A stretch of 64,000 bases of DNA from Vitis vinifera. Lineage: Eukaryota; Streptophyta; Magnoliopsida; Vitales; Vitaceae. Below, piece after piece: positions 50,027 through 63,300 of the stretch. Under the pieces are notes generated by a model that did no database searches, was not told where the DNA came from, and saw only the letters and a list, made by a program, of their open reading frames with translations. Position 1 is the stretch's first letter. Every line of letters begins with the position of its first letter. The stretch is taken from positions 27,603,501 to 27,667,500 of the forward strand of contig NC_081818.1 in the NCBI RefSeq assembly GCF_030704535.1, given 5' to 3'. The translations under genes and the position numbers were made by a program.

Positions 50027-50620
50027 TGTTAGACAACCAATTTTCCTAAAAGCTTAAGCTTATAGCATTTGAGCCTATTATATATATTATGCATTCCAAC
50101 ACCCTCCATGTGCATCCCCATACCCGCACATGGAGAGACATATAGAAGATGAATAAACCACAAACAACCTCCTTTAGGCTCACTTATATGTGAACTTAAT
50201 TAATTCTTATCAAAAAATAAAAATAAAATATGTGAGCTTAATTAAGCAGGGAAATAAATATGTGGTGAGGTTCAAACATATGACCTCTCACCAAACAAGG
50301 CTTTGATACCATGTTAGATAACCAATTTTCCTTAAAACTTAAATTTGTAGGATTTGACCTACAATGTATATTATATAGTCCAACATCCTCCCTCATGTAC
50401 AACCCCATACCCACACATGCAGAAATACATAGTAGATAAACAAACCATAAACAACTTAATTTAGGTTTATTTACATGTGGGCTTAATAAGTGGGAAAATA
50501 AAAGTTTGAATACATGACCTCCCGCCAAACAAGGCTCTGATACCATGTTAGACAATTAATTTTCCTAAAAGTTTAAGCTTGTAGGATTTGTGTCTACAAT
50601 GAATATCATGCACTCTAATG
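50027..50620 (-). mobile_element. Tandem TRIM: three LTRs and two internal regions
   Basis: LTR-like units of about 75 bp starting TGTTAGA lie at 50027-50101, 50312-50385 and 50546-50620. Immediately to the left of the second and third units is the reverse complement of a Met-tRNA primer-binding site: GCTTTGATACCA at 50300-50311 and GCTCTGATACCA at 50534-50545. The element is therefore read on the minus strand. The two interiors are non-coding and related to each other (both contain CCCATACCC.CACATG and ACAACTT/CC motifs). The pattern LTR-int-LTR-int-LTR is the product expected from unequal recombination of a TRIM. Confidence 0.8.
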
Positions 50621-50970
50621 GTTTCTTAGTTGTCACTTAAAAATATATATTTTATAAATATAAGATTTAAGTTGCTAGAATTTCCTTTTTCTTTTCTTGG
50701 ATAAGGTTTCATTCATTGTTAGTTGTTAGTCACAGATTAAAATTGAATATGGCACTGTGATGCATGTCTTTTCCATGAATATTCCGTGAAATTCTCCAAA
50801 TAAAAATTAAAATAAAATGAGATATTGCAGGGCTTTTTAAGGTTCAGATGTGGGCTACTTAGATTGTAATATTTTCTAGAAGCTACCCCACTTACATGTG
50901 TTACAAATTTTGCATTTGGCAGAGAATTGCTCATATTGGCCGAGTATTCAACAAATACAAGCTTTTAAGG

Positions 50971-52989
50971 ATGTTGCCTATTGATGCTGAAAAAAGGATC
51001 TCTTTCAAGCGTTGCATTAGTGATGGAGATTTGGTTATAGTGTATGAGAGGCATGACAATATGAAGGCTGTTAAAGTGTGTGAGGGTTCTACACTACAGA
51101 ACCGCTTTGGTGTATTCAAACATTCGGACTGGATTGGGAAGCCCTTTGGGTCCAAGGTGTTGAGCAACAAGGGTGGATTTGTTTACTTGTTAGCTCCAAC
51201 TCCTGAGTTATGGACTCTTGTTTTAAGCCACAGGACCCAGATTCTCTATATTGCGGACATTAGCCTTGTGATTATGTACTTGGAAATAATTCCTGGTTGT
51301 TTGGTTCTTGAGTCGGGCACTGGAAGTGGATCTTTGACTACTTCACTTGCAAGGGCTGTAGCTCCTAATGGGCATGTCTATACATTTGATTTTCATGAAC
51401 AAAGGGCTGCTTCAGCTAGGTGAGAAATTTAGATCCCTACTTGATAGATTTCTTTGTAATATTATTGGTAATTATGATATTTATATTCACCAGCTTTTCA
51501 TTGTTTATGGTGTCATTTTCTTGTTTGTGCATTAGTTTTATGTTCACTTTCCAGAAACACTACAGAGTTTCAGGGACTACTTTTTAACAGTTGAATGGAA
51601 GTTTAAGAGCCTGTTGAATATTTGATGAACTGACTTAGGTGGTGTTTGTTTTTTTGGCTTTTTGCTGAAAACCATTTAGTTTTAGAATTTAGGTTGTTTG
51701 TTTTTTTACTTTTTCATGACTTATTATAAACTTTTTACTAAATAGAAAAAGCCAAAATATGTGGCTTTTTCTAAATAGAAAAAATAACACAATGATTTTT
51801 TTTACTTTTTAATACTTAATAGAAATAAAATACTATAAAAACAAACAACCTAATATTTAATACTATTAAGTATTAAGGTTCTATTTAGAATTAAGTAAAA
51901 AAACAAACACCACCTTAGTCTGTTTGACCTGATTTTAGATTCAGATTGTCTCTTCATGTTGAGGGAGTGAGTCCCTTCCTAAGAAACCCAAGAAACTCTG
52001 ATTGTAATTCTCAACTGGTTATTTGAAATATCGTCTATGATAACTTCTGAAAACTTGAAATTTAGATATCAGAAATTTATTTATGTCAAATTACCAATTG
52101 GGTTTAATCTATAGCTCATTTAGTATGGCATTGTATACAAGTTATTTGTTTGAGCAGACTTGATCCCCCAAAATGCAAATGTACTATGCTATTGTACCCC
52201 TTTCATCAGTTGTAACAACATATACTGAAGCATATTAAAAGAAAGTATTTGTGCTTGAATTCAATATATATCTCAAAAATGCTGGCTTGATCTTTTTTGT
52301 TCAACAGGGAGGATTTTGAGAAAATAGGATTGAGTAGCTTCGTCACTGTGGGAGTGAGGGACATTCAGGGTGAGGGATTTCCTGATGAATTTTCTGGGCT
52401 GGCGGATTCCGTCTTCCTAGACCTACCACAACCTTGGTTGGCCATTCCTTCCGCTGGAAAAATGTTGAAAGAAGATGGGGTATTGTGCTCTTTTTCACCC
52501 TGCATTGAGCAAGTACAACGCTCATCAGAAACTCTTACTTCAAATTTTACAGGTGAGCTTTCTTCTGGGTTTTTAGATCTAGTGGTGAGGTTTTTGGGCT
52601 GAGGGACCGATATTTCATTGATTTTTGTTTTATCACAAATTTTCAATTTGTTGATTGCTGATCCACATTGAAGATTCACTGATGAATATTGGCATATTCT
52701 CTCTGTAGACATAAGGACATTTGAAGTGCTTCTTCGCACATATGAAGTGCGAGAAGGAAAAATGGATTGCAGCCAGGGTAATGAAGGCGGTTTTCTTGGT
52801 CCTCGCCCAGGAAAGAGGAGGCAGCGCTCAGGTGAAGCAAGCAATGAGGGTGAGATCCCCACATCCACCACAGTCATGGCTAGGCCAGCAGCTGAGGCCA
52901 GAGGACACACAGGCTTTTTGACATTTGCAAGGCTAAAGTGTCTCTCATTAAGAGGTGGCACCTCTCCTCTCCCCCCCCTCCATTTATGA
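50971..52989 (+). CDS. TRM61: tRNA (adenine-58-N1)-methyltransferase catalytic subunit TRMT61A/TRM61
   Basis: It methylates A58 of tRNA with S-adenosylmethionine, as a partner of TRM6, in the nucleus. Three coding exons (50971-51419, 52308-52552, 52709-52989) give 324 residues. The start MLPIDAEKRISFKRCI is the first Met after a probable acceptor at 50922; upstream codons read open to that acceptor but are not conserved in the family. SAM-binding LVLESGTGSGSLTTSLARA lies at about 111-129, FDFHEQRAASAREDFEKIGL follows, and the Asp-containing catalytic loop VFLDLPQPWLAIPSAG is at about 185-200. A Gly/Arg/Ser-rich variable stretch precedes the family-typical ending GFLTFARLKCLS; here a further 15 residues (RGGTSPLPPLHL at the end) follow. 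A MITE lies in intron 1. Confidence 0.94.
51638..51914. mobile_element. Tourist/PIF-like MITE, 277 bp, with TTA duplication
   Basis: The termini GGTGGTGTTTGTTTTTTT and AAAAAAACAAACACCACC are perfect inverted repeats. TTA flanks both sides (51635-51637 and 51915-51917), as for PIF/Harbinger insertions. It lies in TRM61 intron 1. A related copy is at 61425-61705. Confidence 0.85.
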
Positions 52990-54188
52990 CTGGACTATTG
53001 TACCCTTTTTACCCTGTCCAGACCAGGCCTAATCCATTAGGAACCCCCCCTGAACACCCAATGTTCATTTGAAAGGAGGCCTTAATAGAAAATTTTGGTT
53101 GATTCTTATTTCTTAGTCCCCATGATTTTTATTTTTTTTGGTGGCATCGTTTCATTTCAGAAAATAGCTTTCAGATAACGGTGGTCACCATCACCCAAAA
53201 TGCTTATATTTGACATTCTGCTGCTAATTTCAATGATAATGAATCTCTTCTATTTTTCCAAGGGATGTTTCCATAGCTCCAGTTATGGCTGATAGCCTCT
53301 TTAGTTCTTTATCCCTTTTTTTGGGGGGCTTACTGCTCTGGACCAAGGCATGAATCTACCATGAAAATCTTAAGTAGAGAATGCCAAACTACAGGTCATA
53401 AACAAAAATGGGAAAAATGGGCAAGTGGATCAGGGCGAGTGGTCCTATTCCAAAATATGATGTTTTTATGGGAGTGATTCATATCATTGTCAGTTTGGAG
53501 GGCTACATGCCTCATACTTTTCAACCAATTCAGTACACAAGAGGGTTATAATTCACTCTATCCATTCATTTCCGAAAAGACCTCCACACCACCCATTACC
53601 ATTCCACAAGTTGCTAGTCACATCTGATAATGATCATTGTTGCTCTCATTCTACAATATCACCTTCATTTTCAACCATCACATGGATCAGAAACGGATAG
53701 AAAAAATATTTTAATGGATTTGACTATTTATCTCCTACGATGCTACTTCCAGTCCTAGCCATTTTCTGATACTTTTGCCTATTAGATAACGTTTTTAATA
53801 ACAGTTTTCTCTTATTTTCAAAAATAAATAAATAAATAAATTATGGAACTATTTTGTTAAGGTTTTGAAAACAATCTTGAAAAATAATTTTCTAATTTTT
53901 GTAAAACAAAAGTTTATTTGAAAACCTAAAATGTTAAATAATATATTTTAAAAATAATTTTTATATCTAATAATTTATTTTCTTAAAATATTTTAAAAAT
54001 AAATAAATGAAAATAATAGAAAGCAACAACTAAAACATGAACTCTAAAAACACTTTTTATTTTTAAGAATATAAACAAAAAATCATTTTTGATTGTCAAA
54101 TATATTTCTTATATTTTTTTTGTTCTGAAAAACAAAAAATTGTCATAAAAAACAATTTTCAAACCAGCTCTATATATTTTTTATAAAG

Positions 54189-54189
<1 letters not shown>

Positions 54190-54226
<37 letters not shown>
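54190..54226. repeat. (AT)n microsatellite
   Basis: About 18 AT units. Confidence 0.95.
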
Positions 54227-54229
<3 letters not shown>

Positions 54230-54718
54230 AAAGTATCTTTTATACTTTCTTCATATTTATACTATTATTTTTTAATTAATGAAAATAACTTAAAATAATT
54301 AAAGTATATTATCATAAAATACTTTATTTTCTATAACAAGTTCTCAAAAAATAGTTTTTTTTTGTCAAAAACTAACAAAGTGTTTTAGAATTTAAAAAAT
54401 ATTTTTCCATTTTTAAAAACAAAAAAAAAACATTTTTAAAAATATTTCCAAAATATGCTCTAAATAAGTTTTCTCATCCTTTTTAAAACAATTATAAAAA
54501 TTAGTTGTTTTTTTTTTAAAGTTCAAATATAAAAACTAGTTTCATCTTTCAAAATTATTTACAATAAGAATGAATATTTATTAAAACATTTGAATTTTTT
54601 CAAAACTAATTTGTTTTAATAATAAATTCTCAATTAAGATTATGAAATGTATTTTTTAATGTCTTAAATAAGAAAAAATGAATAAATTATAAAATTATAA
54701 AATAAAATAAAAAACTGA

Positions 54719-54964
54719 GGTTTAGTGTAAATACATTAAACTATCATAAGTTTTAAATTTCATCAATTAATACCCTTATAAATTTATTTCATTTATTAAA
54801 TTTGTTTTTTTTAAATAAAAATATTTTAGATACGAGAATTTAATAATTCTCTAATAATTAAAATTTATTATTTGAAAAATAAAATTTATATATGAAATAT
54901 ATTTATAAGGGTGTTAATTAATGAAATTTAAAACCTATGATAGCTCGTTGTATTTACCTTAAAC
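54719..54964. mobile_element. Foldback MITE-like element, ~75-bp arms
   Basis: Arm 54719-54793, starting GGTTTAGTGTAAATAC, matches the reverse complement of 54892-54964 (GTTTAAGGTAAATAC) along its length with scattered mismatches, including ATCATAAGTTTTAAATTTCA. The spacer is about 98 bp. This looks like an ageing non-autonomous DNA element. Confidence 0.7.
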
Positions 54965-55187
54965 ATGAAGGGTCTCAATCAAATTAACCCTAAAAGAATT
55001 TGAATGCTTTTATTCGATAATTACTAAAATACGTTACTATTAAGTAATTAAAATTATTTTTTGGAATGGAATTAATTTTTGGACATGTGCTGATTGTCTC
55101 AGTGAAGTGGTGGCTTATTGTCTCCATGCAACGTTAAAGCGCTCTCTCTCCGTGTCTGAAATTTTTCTCTCTCTACAGGCTCAAAGA

Positions 55188-58100
55188 ATGCATATCACTG
55201 CATTGGCTCTCTCTCCTTCAGCTCCGTTTCTGAAACCAAAAAATCTTCTCAATCGAAACCCTAACCCTAGCCCTGGAGTCGTTCCAGTTCAACTCCACCT
55301 CTTAACTTCTACCAATGGTCTCTCATGTCACAGAAGTTCATCTCTCTTCTCTTCTCTCTCCTCTGTTTTGTTCCCATATCCAAACCCCAGATTCAGTGGC
55401 TTCAAGTTCAGAGCCTCTTCGGTTCCCGAGAATGCTGAAGAGACCGAGAAATCGAGCAATTTGGGTGGTATTTTGCAGCTCGGGTCTATGTTCGCGATCT
55501 GGTATCTGTTGAACATTTACTTCAACATCTTCAACAAGCAGGTTTATCATCTCTGTCTTTGCTGGTTTTGGAAAATTGTACAGGAGTCGTTAATTGTCAG
55601 TTTGGTTGCTGAGAAATTGAAAGGAAAGCAAGGAGATTTAAATTTTTGAATTTTTTTTTTTTTTTGGAGGAATTTCTTATTTGGGAACCAAGGAAGTAGA
55701 AGCTTCCACTTAACTGAGGTTAATATTACTATTTGATCTAGTTAAGGTGAGCTTTCTTTCCTTCGGAAACTTAGACGGCTAAAAACTTTACAACTTATTT
55801 TGTGTATTAGTTAGTTTTCCCCCCGGGTTTTCTTGGAAACCAAACAGAGGGCATCGGTCTTCACCTGCAATAATTTTCAATTTCATAGAATGTCACCATA
55901 GGTAGGAAAATAAATTACTCCTGGCCAAACACAGATAGTTGGATTCAGGGCTTTATCGAGGGAAGTTGAATTTTATAGATGACAGTGGTATCTTAACATA
56001 AATTAAAATTGTCAAATCTTCGTGGAGAATCCGAGTTAGGCAAATTTATGAAGATGATTTTTCATAGATGTGGCATTTCCTCAGAGAGAAATTAGGGAGC
56101 ATCAGTGCTGCTTTTTGTTACAGATCCTGAAGGTCTATCCATTCCCAGCAACAGTTACGGCATTTCAGTTTGGATGTGGGACTGTGCTGGTTATTTTGAT
56201 GTGGGCATTCAACCTATACAAAAGACCAAAAATCAGTAAATCACAGGTAGGTCTATACTTAGAGGAAATGGTCATGTCATATAATTTCTTATACTCATAT
56301 ATAGTTGCGTGATATGACTGTTGCATTGTGGTGATATATCCAATTTCAGTTTTCAGGAATCCTAATCCTGGCTGTGACACACACCATGGGTAACCTTTTG
56401 ACCAACTTAAGCCTCAGAAAAGTTGCTGTTTCATTCACTCACACAATCAAAGCTATGGAGCCCTTTTTTACAGTTGTTCTTGCTACCCTCTTTCTTGGGG
56501 AGGTAAGAATTTTATGCTCTTCCATTATTATTGTTTTTGCATTGTATCATTTGGGGGCTTAATCTAGTGGAATTTTATGGAAATTTATATACATTAGATG
56601 TGACTACCATTTAGAATTTTAGATCATACCTGCCATGAATGAATGAGATCGATGGTGAATGATTGCTCTTAATTATGAGTATAATCTTTTCTACTTTTGC
56701 TTTGGAAACTCCTACACTTTCTCTTCCCCTTTCTGCAAATCAAAAGAAATACCAAGAATGAAAACTAATTTTAAAACAATATTTTATTCTTGAGATCAAT
56801 AGAGAGGGAGGGGGCTGGGGCAAAGTAAAGAAGGAAAGAATGAAAGGAAAAATTTAATGTTGTTCTTCAATCTGCATGTATTCTCCATGGGAAGTGCTAT
56901 GGTCTACCGGGGTCTACCAGCCACCAAAAGATTTTAGTGAATCCGAACAGATTCAGGGTGCAAGGCCCGGCAGAATTGGAATCTTTCAGCTACTGAGTCT
57001 CACAACTCGGGAATCCAACTGGCTATTCTTATCCTAGTATTCTTGACCTGGATTATAATAAGAGGAAATATTATGTTGTCTTGTAGAATTGAGCTTAGAA
57101 ATGATTAAACTATCATCTATTGGCACGTAATAAACTGTTATATTTCTTTTCTACTTAGTTCTTGAAATCCAATTATGTAACTATAAAGAAATTAAAAAAT
57201 GGTGCAGTAATTCAAATTAAGCTCCTGACAAGGGGACATTCAGTGGGTACCATTTTTCCTATTCTTAATGAGTCATGTGCTCTCCAGGGAGAGCCTTTTG
57301 TGAACTAGCATATGTGCTTTGGGAAAATAATCCATCAATTTTTTATACCATTGTTGGCTAATTCATGTACCTGAAGTTGTTTAACTTTCTATTTTACTAT
57401 ATTGTCCACAGAAACCCACTCTCCCGATTGTTTCTTCCCTTGTTCCAATTGTAGGTGGAGTGGCACTGGCCTCATTCACAGAATCCTCTTTTAACTGGTA
57501 TGAGACCAATCTAAAGTTTTTCAACAAGGAAATTGAGCACATGTGCAATATGTGTTTCTAGTGCTACAATGATACTCTGTACATATTCTTTCATACTGAA
57601 ATAATTAGTACTAAAATAAGTTGCAGTTAGCCCTGATGCTCATAAGTGACCTTATGACTCCATTTTGAAACAGGACTGGTTTCTGGAGTGCAATGGCTTC
57701 CAATTTGACAAATCAATCACGTAATGTGTTCAGCAAAAAATTCATGGTCAACAAAGAGGTGAAGTGAATTCAACTTATTTTTCATGTATTTGAATCACCA
57801 CAGCTCCATAAAAAATATTGCTGCTCTAATACAAGTGGAAAAATGATGGTTTCTTTTGTTTTCTGTTGCCTAGTAATTTTGTGGATCTATTGTTAAATTA
57901 TCACAATGGATTTTTATTATTTATTTTTAAATGTTAATAATATCCTCTGGTTAGTCTGGCACATAATGGGCTGTATGTTATTGAACAGGAAGCTTTGGAT
58001 ACCATCAACCTCTTCTCAGTAATAACAGTCATTTCTTTCCTCCTGTGTACCCCTGTGGCTATTTTCATTGAAGGCATCAAGTTTACTCCGTCATACCTGC

Positions 58101-59416
58101 AATTTGCAGTGAGTAATATGTCTGAAAAAAGTATACATTTAAAAAATATGTACTATTCTGACATATTATTCTTATATTCCATTTTTTTTTCTGTGAAAGA
58201 TATTATACTCCATTATTTGTTAGATGCCTTGGATGAACAGGTTTTGTGTTCTTTTTGCTTCAGGCAAGTCAAGGTTTGAATGTTAGAGAGCTATGTGTGA
58301 GATCTCTTTTGGCTGGGATCTGCTTCCATTCTTATCAGCAGGTAAGGCTTATGTTGTATCCCCATTTGTGCTTCTGTTTCCTAAATTCACCGCTATCATC
58401 AATCATGCTTAATTTTCTTCTTTTGCTCTAGTCTCCACTTCCCTGTCAGTTCAGTTCTCTTTTATATTGTTCATAGTCCATGTTGCTACAATTTGATCAC
58501 AAACAAAATAAAAAATACTATTACTTCATGGGCTCTAATTCATGAATCCAGTTTGATACTGAAGAGGCACTCGGCTCGGTTTTGATGTCTTCCTAATGAA
58601 GTTCCACCATTTTTCTTCTGTAATTGCAATGTAAGCTAAACCTTATATTGATTCTTCCACTCCTCATTTTAAAGTTAAAAATATTGAAAATATTTTCAGT
58701 GATGAATTCATCACCAACTACAGCCTTCCTGTCTGAACTGATAATTCTTACTATTCTGTAGGAATATACTCCAATAATTAATCTAATGGTACTCCTGAGC
58801 ACCTCTTAGTTTTGTATGTTCCATATATCCAAACAAAAACAATTGAACTCTTTTATCTAGTCTCAATTAAACCTGCTATATAATAAAACTGCAGACTTGC
58901 TAATAATTTAAATTTCTTTCTCGTGTTTTTGCTATCTAGCCAATGATACCAATATGAGCACATCTTTTCACCTGTGTGTTGAAGCACATAAAAAAACAAT
59001 AAATGAAAACAGTAGTTTCAACTTTGTAAAGCAACTGATGGTAGAATTTTATTATCAGTTCTGTCTTCTTCTACTTGGTGCTAATTCCATTTACTCGAAT
59101 TTCGCAGGTTTCTTATACGATACTACAGATGGTATCTCCTGTGACACATGCAGTTGGAAATTGTGTGAAGCGAGTAGTGGTGATCATCTCTTCAGTCATC
59201 TTCTTCCAAACACCTGCTTCACCCATTAACTCCCTTGGTAAGTACTCCTTACAACAAACTAATTTGTGAAGGAATAATATTTGAATGCAAGTCTCTGGTT
59301 AGTCTGCATTTTTATCTGTGTAAATGGCCTCAACTTCAGGAACTGGAGTGGCTCTTGTTGGGGTCTTCTTGTATTCAAGAGCAAAGCGGATGAAGCCAAA
59401 GCCGAAGGCTGCATGA
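55188..59416 (+). CDS. PPT: Phosphoenolpyruvate/phosphate translocator, plastid inner envelope
   Basis: It exchanges phosphoenolpyruvate for phosphate across the plastid inner membrane, feeding the shikimate pathway (and so the tryptophan route served by TRP1 nearby, a coincidence of position). Nine exons (55188-55541, 56124-56246, 56350-56502, 57412-57497, 57674-57758, 57989-58108, 58264-58341, 59108-59237, 59340-59416) give 401 residues. A Ser/Pro-rich transit peptide covers about 1-85. The triose-phosphate translocator domain follows: [94 protein letters not shown], and [18 protein letters not shown] with the substrate-contacting Lys/Arg pair. It ends in basic RMKPKPKAA. An earlier in-frame Met at 55107 exists; the Met at 55188 is favoured by the family. 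The paralogue number is not resolved. Confidence 0.95.
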
Positions 59417-60351
59417 TTTATTGATGCTGTGGAGAAAATATGTTTGTAAATTTACTCTCCAAAAAAGAAATTTCCAATTAATTTGATTGCAAATGTAAAA
59501 ATTAGCTTGAGTAGAGCCCAGATCTCTTGAAGGTTTTCATCAGAGAGCCTCCTTTGACAGAAAGAGAGGAAGCCAGGTTCGCCCATAATCACCTTCTTTG
59601 CACAGTCAAACCAAATGTCCTGCTTCTTTAAGGCAGTTTAAGGACCTCTACTTCATCTCTATCCATCCTATCTTCTTTATTGTGTTTGATTTCCAATTAA
59701 TTTCAACCTTAACATCGAAGATCTCTGTCCCCAAACTACTATTCATTACCCATCACGATTCTGAGTGGAAGCTGTGAGACTACTCAACTATCATTGGTTT
59801 CTTGTGGGTCTTGTAGTTATGGGTCCCAACAGAAAAGATAAACGACAATTGCTATTATTAGATAATCTTGATTCCTGACATTATAGCCGGTTCTGCCGAC
59901 AAAGTTATGAACAGTTTTCTTACAACTTGGTTTGTAGCCACACAAGGATAAATCATCCCTATCAGTCATGACAAGCTTATCTAGATCACCTCAAAGCTCG
60001 AAGACTTCTACATTGTTTGTTTGCTTTGAAATTAAGAAGATTACCCAAAGAAAGGAAAGAATATCACAGTTGAACTCCCATCTTTTATTGCTAACGGTCC
60101 AGACTATCCATACTCATGTTTGGTATACATGTATGTATCGATCTGAAAGTTTGGATACAACCTACAAAGAGAATATTAACAGACTCCCGACTCTCGAAAA
60201 CAACCGACCAACTCTCAGAACAGACTCGAAACGCATAACACAGACACGCATAAAAGCATAACAACAACTACTATAATCCATGCCAACACCCATCTCCATT
60301 TCGCCAAAATGCTTGGAAGCCCCCAACCCATTAGAAATGTTTCAGAAAAGT
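59417..60351. other. Convergent 3' regions of PPT and the MYB gene
   Basis: PPT (plus) and the MYB gene (minus) end toward each other. The stretch likely holds both 3' UTRs. No other gene was seen. Confidence 0.55.
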
Positions 60352-63300
60352 TTACAGGTTTAAGTTGGCAATGGTTTCCAGCAAGCTGACCTCCTTATTC
60401 ACCCCAAACTGCATCAGAGTATCCATATCCACAGGCATCTCAAGCCCCATTATAGCGCCCTCAGCAATCATAGAGTTACCAGTAGGCGTCTCTTCAAGCA
60501 AAGACCCAATAGTACTATAGCTCTCAGAAGAGTTGCAATTCACCAAACCGCAGTTTTCCCAGAATGTTTTTGCATCAAAAGAGGCATCAATGGCTCCGTT
60601 GTAGCAGGTAGGGACGAGCTGCTCCTCTGCCCAGTACTGTGATGAGCTCCCTTGCTGCCGCACTTGCTGATTGTTCATGGCATTAGGCACTGATATGTTG
60701 GGTTCCGAGTGAACATTTGGCTCGTAATGATCAGTAGCGCCAGGCAATGAAAAGACTTGCTTCACATAGTTCTGCAAGAGGCTGCTCTTCGGACCATTGC
60801 AACTCCGAGCCGACAAATGCCTTCTTTTGGTAGCATTCCAATGGTTCTTGATGGTATTCTCAGTTCTTCCCGGCAGCCTCTTTGAAATCTCGGCCCACCT
60901 GTTACCTATTTCTATATGAGCTTGTATGAGAATCCTGTCCTCTTCCTCGGTCCACGGATCCTTCTGCAATAAACCAAAAGAAATGATTGTGTCTGGTATT
61001 CACATCTGTAGACTATAGCTAGTAAGGATGCAGACAATGAGATATGAAGAATCAAGCTCAATATTCATAACACTTAAGGTGGTCGATAATCAAATGTATT
61101 ATCACAGGCAACTGCATGGATGTAAGCAACCAGGCATCATCCAAAAATATACTATTGTACTAGCCCATGCAGAAATGTAGTCCTACGTCTACGTGCATGT
61201 ATGCAGCTGCAGACTTACAGGTGAGTATTATTAAGCATAATTCTCAGAGGAGCACGTGAGTGTACCCAACTATGGAGAGGCCTAGGCCTGTCCATGGCTT
61301 ATCATGGGAGTAAAGGTTTTGCCTCCCCCATTTTTTTAATCATTTTACCTGTGAGTGGGTGATGGCATACATTTCTTTTGAATTCCTCCCTCTCTCAATC
61401 ACCAATTTAGACTCGATATACTAAGTTGGTGTTTGGTTTTTTATTTAATTCTAAAATATAACTTTAATGTTTAATAGTGTTAAATATTAGATTGCTTGTT
61501 TTTATAATATTTTATTTTTATTAAATATTAAAAAGTAAAGAAAAATCAATATATTTTTTTTTCTATTTAAAAAAAATGCTTAATATTTTAGTTTTTTCTA
61601 TTTAGTAAAAAGTTTATAATAAGTTATGAAAAAATAGAAAAATAAATAACCTAAATTCTGAAAACAAATTATTTTCAGCAAAAAACTAGAAAAACAAACA
61701 CCCTCTAAGATTTTATCCAACTAACTGCTTTCGAGTTTAATCCCTCAATGATGCTAACATCACTTCACCATTGCCTACATTTTAAGATAAGGTATTTTAA
61801 GGGTTAAATTCATTCACATTTCGGGTTTGGTTAAATACATATAGTCTCTATTAGTTTAAAATTTTATAGTCGTCCAAAATTAACTCGAGCGTAATTCCCA
61901 CTGAAGATCAAGCCTAATTTAACTTGATTATAACATATATGACTATCATACGAGGTTTCAAGAGAATAATATTTTTTTTCCCTCTTTTTTTATCAAAATA
62001 ATAGCTTTACAAATATACCCTTTCATGAATCCTGAGATGAAAGAGCAAGCTTATTCAAACCTGGTTTTTGCCTAATCTTAACCCTAGGACTTCTAAATTT
62101 GCGCGAAAGCTTGAATCAACCTCTTGCTCTAGGCCCGTGCTTATCCTAACTCGATTCGCAACAATTCAATTCTGTTGCTTGCTCGAATTTTTTTACCTCC
62201 CTTTATAATTAAAATAATAAAATTTACAAATATACCCTTTTATGATTTCCAAGGTGGGAGATCAAGCTTATTGGCCTTTGTTTAATTTTAGCCTAAAACT
62301 TCAAGTTTGCCTGAAACCCTAAATCAACCACTTACCATACGACGTGTTTGTTTATCTAAACTTAAGAATAGGCCAATTCTTTTGCTTGATAAAGATAACA
62401 TATGTGACCGTGGCTTGAGAACTGAGACAATAATCATTTGATGATCAAACCTTTTGCATTTCTATTAGAAGAATGAAATTACAAATATACCCCTTCGTGA
62501 ATCCCGAGATTGGGCATGAAGCCTCTTGAGAGTTGAGACTGACTTTAAACCTGTGCTTAAACCCTTCTCAAGTCTGCGAGAGAGCCTAAGAAACCCTAAT
62601 CTTTGCTTCCTGTATATCCTTAAAATCATAGAGAAAAGCATTAAAGGATAAGAAAAAAAATCACTTTCTTTGTAGATTGAACAACTTGAGAAAAAACCCT
62701 GGTGACAAAACAATATTATTGTGGTATAAGTATCTCTGCATACCAATAAATAAAGTAAATGGAATTTGCATTTAATTAATTGATTAATGAGGTGAGTTAG
62801 TGAGAAAATGTAGCGAAGACAAGCAAAATATTTAGTGATTTCCATATATGTATATACTCCATGACCCATATAAAGAAAGTCATTAGTATATTTATTTAGC
62901 TTAGAAGAACAAGGCAATGAAGGCATATATACTGAAATGTACCATTTTATATCTGCATTCATGAAGAGAAGAAGAAGAAGAAGAAACCTTAATATTGGGC
63001 CTCAAATGGTTGTGCCATCTCTCCCTGCATTGCTTCCCTACCCTACCATTGAGATGCTTAGCAATTTCAGACCATTTCTTCTCTCCATAGTTCAGCACCA
63101 TCTGAATCAACAAGCTGCACATAACTTCCATCATAAATCAACTAAAAAACAACCCAAAATTTGGTGGAAATTTGATTTTTTTTTAAAAGGAAATAGAAGA
63201 AAAAGAATTCACCAGTCTTCTTGGGGAGTCCATTGCCCTTTCACTACATTCAATTTCTTACGGAGTTTGCTTGCTTTTCTTTTCTGCACCCTCCTCTTCT

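Larger units (their letters stand above)
52990..55187. other. Intergenic DNA between TRM61 and PPT
   Basis: About 52990-53780 has balanced composition (TRM61 3' UTR and unassigned sequence). About 53785-55060 is AT-rich and contains an (AT)n tract and a foldback element listed separately. The last ~100 bp has CT-rich stretches typical of a plant leader just before the PPT start. Confidence 0.55.

Noticed and set aside
52365-52961. 198-codon open frame on the minus strand
   Set aside because: It is antisense to the TRM61 exons and matches no protein; it reflects the base composition of the coding strand.
62465-62962. 165-codon minus-strand frame
   Set aside because: It sits in MYB intron 2, has no recognisable domain and is hydrophobic from AT richness.
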